DNA from: Carnegiea gigantea
Taxonomy: Eukaryota > Streptophyta > Magnoliopsida > Caryophyllales > Cactaceae
Length of the DNA: 64,000 bases
Reading direction: 5' to 3'
Assembly: GCA_029747015.1 (NCBI GenBank)
Contig: JAKOGI010001962.1
Coordinates: 1-64,000, forward strand
Both the position numbers and the translations under genes were made by a program. Of the stretch, positions 1-11,582 are shown one piece after another (positions within the stretch are counted from its first letter, which is position 1; each line of letters begins with the position of its first letter). Below the pieces are notes generated by a model, which was not told where the DNA came from, made no database searches, and saw only the letters and a program-made list of their open reading frames with translations.

Positions 1-1556
1 CAACAACTATCAAAACTTAGGAAAAAGAAATTCTCATTGAACCTACCATACACATGCATTGAACCGGTTCAGGAGTCGATTCTAATTTTCATATTTTGTG
101 CTATAATGACTACTACGATAACGGTTGCATTTAATTTACGTGAGCCACATAAATAAACTATAATTATGTTAACAATACTAAGCAATATAATTAACCAGGG
201 TTGACCTGTTTACTTCTTTCATTGTTCCTAGAAACACATAATTAAAGAGCGATTAATCTAGTGAGATTAGGGCTTGTCGATTGACGAAACCTATTGCAAA
301 TATTTGTTTTCTTCCCTGAAAAAAAGGGTGACCAAATTAATTTGCCGGGTGGACTGCCCCCCAAGGTGAATATTTGGGGTAAAGTGAATAACACTAAATT
401 CAAGGTAAAAACACTAATTGCACCATAATGAGATCGAATTCATCTTCATCCATAATCGAAGCAGGATAAAGAAAAGAAACCCAGGAAAAAAAAAAAAAAA
501 CAAGTTTAGTTGGTCTAAAATTTGATTCCTTTTGCCTCAAAATCATGCAACTAAGAGACAGTAAGTTATGGTTATGGGATAAAGTTTTTGGATCTGTCCA
601 CTTTTTTTTTTTTTTCCCCCCTTTCTGAAAACGACCACCTTCATCCCACTTATGAACCCTAGATAGTTAAAATTTTAATTTTCTCTTTCTATTACTGTTG
701 CTTTTCAAATGTGATCAGTACTAGGACAGTTATACATATGCATACATTATTTGGTCATAATTGACTGGATATCTTTGTTGGTGTACTTTTTATTTTTTAA
801 CACCTTTTTTTTTCTAATGTATGTATATAGTGTAATATCTGATTATTCATCATTTGATATAGATTTTTGGATTATGATAATGTGGGTTTAGAAATTAACA
901 TCCTACATATCTAAAGTTAATGACTTGTTTACAAATTTAAAAGAAAATCCACTTATATAGACTTGATGTATCTTTAATTTCAATTTTAATAAGTAGACAG
1001 TCTAAAGAGAATTGACAAGTGAATATTGTCATGGTTTCTTATAATTGCAAGCTATCTATTTTTTTGGGGGGGAGGGGTTGAAGGATACCATCTAAGGAGT
1101 GTTCGGTAGGAAGAAAGTTGATTTTTACAACCAAATAATTTTCTTGGAACTTGTTCACAAAGGAGATAGATAATTTGTAGCTAAATTTCTTAAATACTTA
1201 ATAGACTATCATAATTTGTTTAGGATGACTATCACACTCAAATGCCTCAACATCATTCCTGTTGTGTATGTATGCAACTTCATCTTGTATTTTAACCCCC
1301 CCCCCCCCCAAAAAAAAATGAATGCGAATATATAAGGATGAAGATGCACAAATGTCTATTATGGTTTTATTTTTCAAATAGAAGAAAAGCATCTGCCCGC
1401 GGTCATATCCCTAGTATCATACATGTGTGTGTTTAAGTATACTAACAATGTTAGTCATACTAATAATACCAGTCATTTCAACTCATTAAATGTTTGTCTG
1501 TTTGAAATAAGGTCTTAATTTGAAACTTTTTAACAACAAGTTTTAGTATTTATTAA
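1..1556. other. intergenic, no gene seen
   Basis: AT-rich sequence with no reading frame that resembles a known protein. It holds two compound homopolymer tracts, T7G7 at 1059-1072 and C14A9 at 1296-1318. Confidence 0.7.
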
Positions 1557-2256
1557 AGGCGTGTTCGGCAATAATATTTTGGATAGCGTTTGGTGTTTTG
1601 ACTAAGTTAATACAGTCATCAAGTAATTTTTAATGTTTGGTAATATAGTATTTTGACTAGCATTTGAAGTAGCGTTTAACATATTAAACAGCGTATCTGA
1701 AAATCTAATAGTATTAATATTTGGAATTCAAAAGTAGCGTTTCATATTTTTTGACAAAAGAATATCCTTTGGATATTTTATCTTTGGAAATTATCTATAT
1801 CCTTTTATGTGAATTTACATTAATCAGTTAATCCAACAACTAAATTTACCGAACATATTTATTTCAACTGTTCATTTAAAAAGCTTTTTGAAGAGCTTTT
1901 TTGATCAAAATTAGCTGTCTGACCAAGTAAAAAAAACTAATCTGGGTATTTGATGAAAATGCTTTTTAGAAGAGCTTTTTGGGTCCCAAAAGCTAATTTG
2001 AAAAAACTAATTCCATGAACTTTTTGGAAGAGTTTGTTGAAAAATTAGTTTTTTATAACTTTATCAAAAACAGCTAATTTTACAAAATAGTTTTTCAACA
2101 AACAGTTAATTCAAACAGCTAATTCACACAGCTAATACAAACAACTAACTCAAACAGTTAACAGCTAACAGCGAATACAAACAGCTAACAGTTATTTGCC
2201 AAACAGGGCCAAACAGCTATCCGTTACCTGAACCGCTAATTTTGCCGAACAGAACC
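1557..2256. mobile_element. MITE, GTGTTCGGCAA family, with a nested insertion
   Basis: The left end reads AGGCGTGTTCGGCAATAA and the right end is its imperfect inverse (TTTTGCCGAACAGAACC), with TAA on both sides (1554-1556 and 2257-2259) as a likely 3-bp target duplication. A second copy at 38810-39222 shares most of the interior (for example ATCAGYTAATCCAACARCTAA) but lacks about 330 bp present here. That extra block looks like another MITE inserted into this one. The element has no coding capacity. A Harbinger-like or other 3-bp-TSD superfamily is inferred only from the target duplication. Confidence 0.65.
1880..2210. mobile_element. nested MITE, AACAGCTAATT family
   Basis: This block interrupts the surrounding MITE relative to the copy at 38810-39222. 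It closely resembles 14583-14896, sharing TTGATCAAAATTAGCTG-like sequence, 'agaagagctttttgg', 'aaaaaactaattcyatgar' and the right end TTTGCCAAACAGGGCC. The right part is a run of degenerate 'aacagctaat' units. Confidence 0.6.
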
Positions 2257-2467
2257 TAAGTCAAAATTAAATTATATAATGCATTACACTTCTACTCACT
2301 TAAATTTCACCCATTTCCAAATTTAAAATTCATCTTTATAATATTTTAGGTTCATCCATTTCCTAAATTTCTAACTTTTTAACCTAAAATATCTTTTCCT
2401 TAAATTCTCTCATGAAACCAAAGACTAATTGTCTCTGATAAAATACGAGCTACAATATTTGATACAA

Positions 2468-2714
2468 GGGGGTGTTTGGTAATAATAACTGTTTGGGAAA
2501 AACTAGTTGTTTAAGAGGATTTTAGTTGTTTTGATCAAGTCAAACAGTTAAAGGATGTTTGGTAAAGAGTTATTTGCAATAACTATTTGACTCCAAAAAA
2601 CTCTTTTTGAAAAAGCTATTCCCAATAGTCTTTCTAAAAATAACTAATTCAAACAGTTAATATAAACAATTAATTCAAACGGCTAACAGCTAACACTTGT
2701 TTACCAAATAGGGC
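2468..2714. mobile_element. MITE, GTGTTTGGTAA family
   Basis: Imperfect terminal inverted repeats: left GGGGGTGTTTGGTAATAA, right end complementary to GCCCTATTTGGTAAACAA. The interior has 'ttgatcaagtcaaacagtta' and repeated 'aacagctaac' units, as in 1880-2210 and 14583-14896. No clear target duplication was found. Confidence 0.55.
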
Positions 2715-3689
2715 ATATTTCTATCGCATTTGGTTATTTGTTTTCAGTTCTCTTTGGAAATAGTAGCCATTTTCTTTTTTGATAGAAGCCATTTTCCATT
2801 ACAAGACGACACCAAGCCATGGATTTAATTCAAAAGTTATTTGATCCATTTCCACTTCACCATCAATTCGAGTAGGTGCCGATCTACAATTGTTAGTTAT
2901 CACGACTTTATTTTGAGACGAATTTTGGCAGGCAATCTTTCTCCCCTAATTACGGTTTTCTTTATTTTTCAATCATTAAATAATTTGGAGAAATCAGATA
3001 AAATTATAAGCAAAAGACAAGTTGTTATACCCAAGTCAACTTGAGATATAATGATACCCCCTCATTTCTACAAGTTGTTGAAGCTTTTTTTTTGGGGGGT
3101 CTGAATTTAATATAGTAACTCATTCTAGATTCGATCATTTAAAAGAAAATAATAACTACAACGCGTTTTAAAAAAAGTCTTCACATTTCTATAAGGTCCT
3201 TTACGATTTGTCATGATCTCTAGATGACCCGAGATAGAGACTCAAGGTGTTATGTAACAAAATAATCAAAAAAGCCACTGAACTTAATATGATTATTGGC
3301 TTACTTTGTTTGAGACGGGTATGAAGTAAGGGGACACTAAGTATAGTTATCCATAAACCACAACATAAGGACTGTGTGACATATTCTATTGATCGAGGTG
3401 GTGTATCAAGTGCTCATGATAATTTCAATAAAAGGTATATGAGGAGTTTGATTTTGAAGTCGTACGTAGAAGCTATTGCTCTTCTTTTATCATATATATA
3501 TATATATAAAACCTTGTATAGACAAGTGCATATAATTTATAAGCAATGTCAATCAACCATTTTTACTTAATCTGTGATCGATTGTTAAAAAATGTGCAAC
3601 TTAGGTGGCACCGATCATTTACATATGATCTCTATAATTGTTGATGTTTATGTCCGTCTTGACACAAAATGAAATATTTTCATTACCAA
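2715..3689. other. intergenic, no gene seen
   Basis: Nothing protein-like. There is a T9G6 tract at 3085-3099 and a short (TA)n run near 3494-3508. Confidence 0.6.
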
Positions 3690-3867
3690 GCTGTCATATG
3701 TAGCAACACTGGTTGAGTCAAGTGGTTGGACACTTGTTCCCCTTAAGTAAGATATCGGGTTCGAGTTTTGTGAATGGAGGAAATTTGTGATGGAAAGATT
3801 CTATTTCTTATTAGACTAATAATAACTCGTCTCCAGTAAAATGAAATATCTAAGACCAAAAAAAAAA
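3690..3867 (+). mobile_element. tRNA-derived SINE
   Basis: A polymerase III A-box-like segment (GGTTGAGTCAAGTGGTTGG, 3711-3729) is followed about 30 bp later by a B-box-like GGGTTCGAGTT (3757-3767). The unit ends in an A10 tail at 3858-3867. The 3' half recurs as a diverged fragment at 40513-40600, which supports a dispersed element over a real tRNA gene. No cloverleaf can be folded. Confidence 0.55.
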
Positions 3868-4238
3868 GGGAAAAGAATTGTCATACGAGTGGCTTGATTT
3901 GTACCATTGAAAGCAAATAAAAACGTTTCTGAATCGACACAACTGCACGTCTACAGGGCTAACAAGGATGCTCATGGTGGGCGTGTGACTGAGTGACAGG
4001 CTTCAGACAAATGGGCTCAGTCTTGGTTTTGTTTCCAAGCAAATTGCGGTACTATTGGGCCTTCAGCAACACACATCAGTCAAATGGGCCTAGAGGTAGA
4101 AAGCGTATGGAGCTTGCTGAGATTTAAATCACAGTGAGAATCTAGCCAATCCAAACCAGTGTCATAACTACAAACACACAATATGCCTAAAAATAACCCT
4201 TTTTATGTGAAACAAAGCAGAAAAAAAAGTACAAGAAA
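3868..4238. other. intergenic, no gene seen
   Basis: Unique-looking sequence between the SINE and the hAT-type MITE. No motif was recognised. Confidence 0.5.
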
Positions 4239-4248
4239 TATCCAACCA

Positions 4249-4692
4249 TAGGTAGGCAATGAACCGGATTGAATAGGATTAGATTAGAGCAGGCCCATTT
4301 ACAAAGTAGATCGGTCGGGTCATGATCGACCCATTAATCATTTGAGTCAGGTCAGGCTTTCTGTGTAAATAAACGCTTTGACCAATTTTAAAATGAAATA
4401 AACTTGCACAAAAAACTATGTATAACAATTATTGTTATGTACAAAACACTTGTAATAAACTTAACTGATTGAAACATATAAACTACTAAAACTAGTGCGT
4501 CAAATAGGTTAAAAAAATAATAGGCCACTAAACGGACCGTTAATGGGCCGGCCCGATCCGGCTTGTTAATGTACTTTAATTGGTCGGCCCACTATTGACC
4601 CGCTCAATTATTGACCCGACCTTTATTGATCCTATTTTAAATGGGTCGATCCGCTTGACTCAATAAATACCCGACTTGTTGCCCCATCCCTA
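4249..4692. mobile_element. hAT-type MITE with direct flanking repeats
   Basis: The ends are TAGGTAGGCAATG and its imperfect inverse TTGCCCCATCCCTA. A perfect 10-bp direct repeat, TATCCAACCA, flanks it at 4239-4248 and 4693-4702. This is longer than the usual 8-bp hAT duplication, so two bases may be chance. The interior is rich in GGGTCGACC-like words, typical of plant hAT MITEs. It has no coding sequence and is related in its ends to 36679-37253. Confidence 0.7.
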
Positions 4693-4702
4693 TATCCAAC
4701 CA

Positions 4703-5399
4703 TGGCGTGAATGAATGAACCCATGACTTAAATGATTTGAATATATGGGTTTTTCTCTTTCTCTTTCTCTTTTGTGTCAATCTATTTGGGTACTACTTTA
4801 CTTAATTTACATGGCAATCAACAGCTATGCAGATGTAAATCCCCTCAAATTTAGAGATTAACACACTCAAAATATGCAGAATCATGCTTGCTACTAACAC
4901 AAATAATTACCAACTATTTGCAAACAATATACGAAGGGTTTTTCTTAGTTCTTCTTGGGTACATAGAGTTTCCCTCAAACCTCATAGTCTCCAATCCTTT
5001 GGAAGCTTCGGATACAATGAAGCATGCATTCACTTGGGATGGTCTAATTGAAAAATGGTTTAGACCTTTAATAATTAAACAACGTGCTTAATGCATATAT
5101 TAGCATTGAATATTGTGTCACACAATGATTATATAGCAGTACTTATATTGTGTTTGACAGCTTTGACCAGCGTGTTTCGAAGGACACAACAGACAAACAC
5201 TGAACTGTAGAAGATGCAGTAATTCTCCTTCATGTGCTTACTTACAAAGCTGTTCCCTTTCCCCACCTTTTGTAAACGTACATAACGCCAGATCATTTTA
5301 CCACTTTCTTTTCTGTCCACTGTGAAAACCAGCACAGTACAATTGGAAGAGCTTCTAGCTTAGATGGCATGAGCTTCTTGGATCCACATCAGGAGCTGT
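4703..5399. other. intergenic, no gene seen
   Basis: A CT-rich stretch near 4755-4775, but no supported gene. Confidence 0.5.
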
Positions 5400-5478
5400 C
5401 TACAGAGGTAAAGTTGCCTACATCTGTATCTTTTCACACCCTCCAAAAATAGAAGTCATACTGGAAGATGTTGTTATA
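5400..5478 (+). repeat. SINE-like repeat with TTG-type tail
   Basis: Contains 'gaggtaaagttgcctacatctg' and ends with 'gatgttgttata'. It matches the better-preserved copy at 42900-43002. Confidence 0.4.
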
Positions 5479-6821
5479 CATTTTACATACGTTAGTGCGA
5501 GTACTTGTGTAGGTGAAGCAACTAGGCTTTTGCGTCAGGGCCTCAATAGGGCTTATCCTATCTCAACCCTCCCTCGTTGTACGCAGTCCGTTGAGCCTCC
5601 TGGATATGAGCTCACAGTTTTTAATGTTTATCAACCAAAAAAAATGTAAATAAAAATAGAAAGAAGTCCAGTACAATCTGATTACTTAATTTGCTTGTGA
5701 CAACTTTTGTGAATCTAACTAATCAATCTATTGTCAAGCTCGCTGGACTGACTTGAATGTTCAACGAATAGGTGGGTCGAATAGTTCAGTCAATTAAAAA
5801 GGCACATTATCTTGCATCTTCTACGCATTCTGTCTGTGGACCACATACCACTCACCACACATGCGCACCCGCAGAATCATGGACGTGTAATGTAATTGGA
5901 TCACATACTCGCGATGAAGATACTAACTTTTTCCCCATGGTTTTTTTGTTTAATAGCTGGTTGTGATGTTTGTTTTCTTTCTTACGAGTCTGTATGTATT
6001 GGCTTATCTGTATTGTAGGAGTAAAACTACCTACATCAGAATCTCGGCAGAACCCATAAAATCGGGACCTATATTGATAACTGTTGTTGGCATTACTTGG
6101 AGCCATATGATGGAACTCTTTCGAGATGTGACCTGACAATTCCGGTACCACTTGGGTATTGGCAAGTGGGACCTTGGGTTTTGACATGTAAACTAATGGT
6201 TATGTTGGAACATGCACGGATGATTCCTCAACATAACCTGCCTCATATTTGTGATACTGTGGGGGGCACTATGTTGTGGTTGTGGACATGGCACCCACTT
6301 GGGTTTGTCATATTTCCAGGGCAGACATATGAATGGAGAGTTTCAATTTCAAACTGGGAAATCTGGAAAAACAACAATTAGATGACAGGGCTCAAAGTTA
6401 TCCCACCATTGACCATAGACAATCACTGCGTCAGCTAGCACAGTGATATTTGCAGTGCTTGATGTGTGTTTTTGGTGAACTCGCTATCCAAAGAGGCTCC
6501 GAAAGAAGTCAATTGAGTCACAAAAAAGAAGCCCAAATGCGTCTCATTCCACGTCTAAAGCCTTTTTTGTCACTTAAGGACCCCTCTTGGTGGTTTTTCC
6601 TCCACGCTTAAATTTTTTGGTCATTTCTGGATCTCTAGGACCCAGTTACGTACCCCGGACACATCAGCTAGGGCCCCCAAATTGCACCAATGTAGACTTG
6701 TAGACAAGCTTGAGCATCCCTTTCCGTTCTATTTGCTATTATTATTAGGTAAGGAATTTATACGGTTCAATTTTGGAGTTTAGTCGACATCATTCAAATA
6801 GTTCTATTAAGTTTCTTTTTT
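5479..6821. other. intergenic, no gene seen
   Basis: No convincing gene. It holds another TTG-tailed SINE-like copy at 6015-6090 ('gtaaaactacctacatca' through 'aactgttgttgg'). A short A-rich end at 5634-5645 could be a further retroposon tail. Confidence 0.45.
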
Positions 6822-6958
6822 TTATGGGTCAATTTTAAAATACTAATCTTAATTCACTTTAATTTACTTCAATCCACTTCAATATATTTCAACTTACTTC
6901 AACCTATTTTCAGTATTTTAATCAAGCTCAACTTATTACATAAAAAAAATTTCATTTT
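6822..6958. repeat. partial copy of TGTTCTTTT MITE
   Basis: Starts with 'atgggtcaattttaaaatac' and continues as degenerate 'ttcaayytactt' units to 'acttattacataaaaaaaa', which is the interior of 7238-7525. No terminal repeats are preserved. Confidence 0.5.
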
Positions 6959-7237
6959 AGTGTGGTATGTGAAAATTTAGGCGTAGGTAGCCTTAACTCT
7001 GTACAAATTGATTTTAAGATACCCATAAACATTACAAAGTATTACAGAAAAAGGATTATTGCCGAAATATGTGAGCTAATTTTAAGATATCCACAAAACG
7101 CTTTAGAGTGTTCTTTGTTTTTTGTTAACCAATTGCCAAGTCTCAAACTTGTGGCTTTTGAAGGTGAATATGATATAAAATCTTGCAGCATTTTTTGCAT
7201 ATTAATTGTTAATATTTAGAAGCTATCTTCCTTGTAA

Positions 7238-7525
7238 GCCCTGTTATTTTCGTAGGTCAATTCTAAAATATCAATCTCGACTCACTTTAATATACTTTAA
7301 CCTACTTCAACCAACTGCAACCTACTTCAACCTATTTAAACCCACTTCAACTTACTTTTTACTATTTTAACCAAGTCCAATTTATTACATAAAAAAAATT
7401 CAACCAACTTTAATATACTTCAATCCACTTCAACCTACTTTAATCCATTTCAACCTATTTCAACCTACCTCAACCTACTTTTACACTTTTATCCATTTTA
7501 ATTTACCTATGAAAAGAACAGATCC
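7238..7525. mobile_element. Tourist-like MITE, TGTTCTTTT family
   Basis: Terminal inverted repeats GCCCTGTTATTTTCGTAGG and the complement of GGATCTGTTCTTTTCATAGG are flanked by TAA (7235-7237 and 7526-7528). This is the 3-bp TWA target duplication of PIF/Harbinger-derived MITEs. The interior is a degenerate tandem run of about 10-bp 'ttcaacctac' units. Related copies lie at 34994-35263, 36183-36470 and 36876-37010. Confidence 0.75.
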
Positions 7526-7528
7526 TAA

Positions 7529-7996
7529 GATGGTGAAATTCAAAGGCACGACTCCACAATAAATTCATGATTTCTTCCTGCGAGATCAGAGAAGGAGGAT
7601 CGAAAGCAACGTTGCAGCGGAGCCTGCAGGGCAAATTATGAGGAGTTTTTTTTTCAGAAAAAAATCCATATGATCCGGAAATGGAAATAAATGTATTGGT
7701 CCATAGCAACGGGCAGTACATTTGATTCACCCCCCTGGAGAATACTCCCATCAGAAATTTCGAGATAAACAATAAATAAAGAGGATAAAGGCAGTCAATC
7801 TTGTCCTTTGTGTAATCACATGCCTGCCAAAGGAGTTCATACTGGACCCAACCACCCTCTCCTTGGGGGGGGGGGGGGGAATCGAATTGTCTCCTCTGTT
7901 TGTATGATACGATTTTCATTTTTCACAATACAGACTGCTCTTATTTAAAGCATGTTTTTTTGGCTAGAAATCAGAGCTGGAAGGGAGGAAAAGTTC
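7529..7996. other. intergenic, no gene seen
   Basis: Short gap before the Harbinger element. It contains a G17 run at 7865-7881 and no protein-like frame. Confidence 0.5.
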
Positions 7997-8152
7997 TTAG
8001 AGCATCTGCACCGTGAGGATCACGAGCAAAAAATTTGGCCCACGGTTCAGACAAGGCCCAGCATTGTCGAGTCTGTTCACTCACCCGCCAGTCCAGTCCG
8101 TCTGCACGGTCCGCCCGTACGCGAATTTTCTTCTTCTTTTTTGCCACCGGCC

Positions 8153-8178
8153 CCCCTAAAACGACGTCGTTTTAGGGG
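8153..8178. repeat. 26-bp perfect palindrome with GACGTC core
   Basis: The left arm CCCCTAAAACGAC is followed directly by its exact reverse complement, with no spacer. The centre GACGTC is an ACGT-core site of the kind bound by plant bZIP proteins. It lies 153 bp inside the left end of the Harbinger element. Confidence 0.9.
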
Positions 8179-8639
8179 TAGTGCAGCCATTTTTTTTTTT
8201 CCCCCTCAGGAAAGAGCATTGTAGGGTTGGGAAAAAAGGAAAAAGCTGGGCATTTAATTTTTGGCCGTTGCATTTTTGAGAAAAGAGGTAGCCGTTCAAC
8301 GGCTACTATGTAATTTTTTTTAAATTTTTGGAATTTTTAGTTGTATAAATACCCAAATTTATTGTCTAAATTCACATTCAAAAAAAACAAAAATCTCTCT
8401 ATCTCATATTTTTCATAATTTTCTCAAGTGGTGAAAAAGCTTGAGTTCAAAGCAAGAGATAAGAAGAGGAGAAAGAAGTTTGGAGTTTTTTGTAACTATT
8501 TTTATTAGTTAAATCTTGTCAATTTACGTTAATATGTTTATTTGTTTTCATGTGTAAATTTTTTAGTTATGTCAAAGATAATGATGTATTTTAATTAATT
8601 TGTTGTCAATTTAAGTTTTATACATTTATTTGTGAAGTA

Positions 8640-9890
8640 AATTATTTTATGGTTAATTATAGTTAACTTTAGCTCATATTTATGTTTAAATCAATTAATT
8701 TGTTATCAATTTAAGATTGATATAAAAAATGTATTTATATTTAAATGTTTAGATGTTTAAATGTTAGCTCATATTTATGTTTAAATGTTTAAATTTGTGT
8801 TTAAATGTTTAAATGTTAAAGTTTATTCATTTTATCTCATATTTATGTTTAAATGTTTGATATGAAAAAATATTGATATGAAAACTTTAGTTGTAACATG
8901 TTAGGAACTATAGTTATTAATAGTAATATGGTTAAATGTTTAATATGATGTGTGAGTTACTTTTATTAATTTTAATATCATAGGAAAGATCAAAAAGATC
9001 GATATGAAAAATACTTCACTTGGTTAAATATTTAATGAATTTATTAGTGACATGTTAGGAACTTTTTGTTTAAATGATTAAATATTTAAATGTTTAAATT
9101 TATGTTAGCTCATATTTAAGTTTAAATGTTTAAATGTTTAAATTTTATCAGTGACATGTTAGCTCATGTTTATGTTTAAATGTTTAAATATTTAAATTTA
9201 TGTTTAAATGTTTAAATTTAATTATATTAGCTCATATTTATGTTTAAATATTTAAATGTTTAAATTTATGTTTAATGTTTAATAAATTTATTAGTAACAT
9301 GTTATGAACTATGGTTATTAATAGTAATATGGTTAAATGTTTAATATGATGTATGAGTTACTTTCATTAATTTTAATATCTTAGGGAAGATTAAAAAGAT
9401 TGATATGAAAAAAGATTGATTTGAAAAATTTTATTAGTAACATGTTAGGAATTATGGTTATTATTAGTAATATGATTAAATGTGTAATGTGATGTATAAG
9501 TTACTTTCATTACCTTTAATATCATAGGAATGATTAAAAAGATTGAAATGAAAAATACCTCACTTGGTTAAATTTTTAATAAAGTTATTAGTGACATGTT
9601 AGGAACTTTGAAAAAAGATGAAAAAAGATTTAAAAGGAAAATGTATGTTTAAATGTTTAAATGTTTAAATGTTAGCTCATATTTTATGTTTAAATGTTTA
9701 AATTGATGTGTAAATATTTAAATGTTTAAATTTATTTATGTTAGCTCATATTAGTTGAAATGTTTAAATGTTTAAATTTATGTTTAAATGTTTAAATGTT
9801 TAAATTTATTTATGTTTAAATGTCTGATATGAGAAAAGATTGATATGAAAATTTTATTAGTAACGTGTTAGGAATTATGGTTATTATTAG
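8640..9890 (+). repeat. AT-rich degenerate repeat array inside the Harbinger element
   Basis: Two repeat layers are visible. A short unit, 'tatgtttaaatgtttaaatg', recurs many times, often led by 'agctcatattt' (near 8670, 8765, 9109, 9163, 9229, 9673 and 9743). A longer unit starting 'aacatgttaggaactatggt' begins near 8895, 9296, 9439 and 9862. The last copy runs directly into the ORF1 region. Confidence 0.8.
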
Positions 9891-9942
9891 TAATATGAAA
9901 AAATGTTCCATGTATGTAGGTATCATTTGTGGCCATATGAAT

Positions 9943-11094
9943 CCAAATCCCCCCCATACTATTATGAGTTTACTTGATGTGAATGATGGAGTAGAGAATG
10001 TTGAGCGTAGTAACACAAGTGTACCTACTAATACCCACATGCAACCCCTACCATATCATACTCCACCAAACTATTCTTACCATCCATATTATTGCCACCC
10101 GCCTTATTACCCGCTACCTCCACCTAACTACGCCTCGAGCGCAAGCAACTCTATACCCTCATCAACACCAATAGGATTAATTGCAACCGTAAGGCCACCT
10201 CAAACTAATAATGATCCTACTAATGATGAGTTGGAAAGGGATGATGTAGAGGGGAGTAGTATAGGGGTCAAAAAATGATCAATGGAAGAGGATAAACGGT
10301 TGATCACTGCTTGGATTAACACAAGTGCTGATCCTGTTACCGGAACTGACCAAAAGAAAACATCTTTTGGGGTAAGGTGGCAACCAACTTTAACACACAT
10401 GCCCCAAAAGGAGCTATGCCGAGAATGGGGAATACTTGCAATGCTCGTTGGAATCGAGGTTAGCGAACAAGTGGGTTGGAATCATTGATGAAATGGAACG
10501 TAATAATGTGAGTGGGTCAAGTATGGAAGATATTATGAATCGTGCTCATGAGACGTTTCTTACAAGGGTTGGGAGGAAATTTGATTTAGAGCATTGGTAC
10601 TATTTGCTTAAGGATCAGCCCAAATGGAGGACATTTTCTGATACTCTAGATGGAGGACAGTTGAAACGATAAAAAATAAATGAGATGGGAGGATATTCTA
10701 ACCCCTCTACCCCTGCTGATGAAGAGGTTGAAATTAAAATTGATGGAATTGTCCGCCCCATTGGGAGGAAAGCTGCAAAGAGAAAACTCCAGTAAAAGGC
10801 AAACATATTATAGTTGATTTGGTGACTAATCACTTTTCTACAATGGGTTCCACAGCTAATGAAAAGGTCAAAATATTCCGTAACTTGGTAACCGCAGTTG
10901 ATAAGAAGGCAACTGCAGCTCAGAAAGCAGTTCGCCTTAGAGATGAGGTTGAAAACCGCAAAGACTTCAAGGCAGAGTTGGAGATGAGGAAGCCAGCCCT
11001 TAAGGAGAGGCAATATGACGATCAGATAATGTTGATGGACTTTTCAGCCCCATCTGAAGAAGATGCTGCTTACTTCAAAATGATGAAGGAATAA
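9943..11094 (+). pseudogene. Harbinger ORF1 (Myb/SANT-like DNA-binding), broken
   Basis: In intact PIF/Harbinger elements this second protein binds DNA and brings the transposase into the nucleus. Seen here: a Pro/Tyr/His-rich N-terminus, a trihelix/Myb-like segment (EEDKRLITAWINTSADP, near 10285), a middle block (IIDEMERNNVSG), a basic RPIGRKAAKRK motif (near 10750), and the C-terminal block typical of plant ORF1/NAM-like proteins, ending FSAPSEEDAAYFKMM. The frame is broken several times. There is a TGA at 10276 where the family usually has Trp, shifts near 10366, 10455 and 10790, and a TAA at 10670. The start is uncertain: the ATG at 9943 is the first after the repeat array that leads into protein-like sequence. 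Non-functional as it stands. Confidence 0.75.
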
Positions 11095-11582
11095 ATTAGA
11101 CGAAAAAGAATGGGAAATCATCCCCAAAATTAATAGTCTATCATCCTCTAGCTATTTAGATGAACCTTTGCTATTTAAATTAGTTTATGTTTTGTTACTT
11201 GTAACGAATAGTTTATGCAATGAATAGTTTATGTTTTTTTAGTTGTTTCCATTTAAATTAGTTATGACATGAAAGTTTATGTTTTGTTAATTAGAACCAT
11301 TTGTGTCTAACTTATGTTTTGTTACTTGTTGTAGTTCTTTTAATTTGTAATTTACTTATGTTCGAGTTCCTTTTAATTAATTAATATGTACACAGGTACT
11401 CAACAATAGAAAATAAGAATGAAAATTTGACACCTCTAGTACAAGATTCGTCTTCCTCAACCTCCTCGCACAATTCATCCTCATTATCGTCGGATGGTCT
11501 AAACTTCATATTAGAAGATTCCGATAAAGAGATTATGCCCATTGTGGAAGATTAGCTTGATGATGAGACTGACAACCAAGAT

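Noticed and set aside
3711..3767. Possible tRNA gene from the A and B boxes
   Set aside because: No cloverleaf stems can be formed, and a diverged partial copy elsewhere plus an A tail point to a SINE.
5852..6381. Overlapping frames of 94-111 codons on both strands
   Set aside because: Low-complexity, repeat-derived sequence with no recognisable domain.
8640..9890. Repeat array as a CRISPR array
   Set aside because: Units are degenerate and unevenly spaced, with no conserved repeat-spacer structure, in a plant nuclear context.
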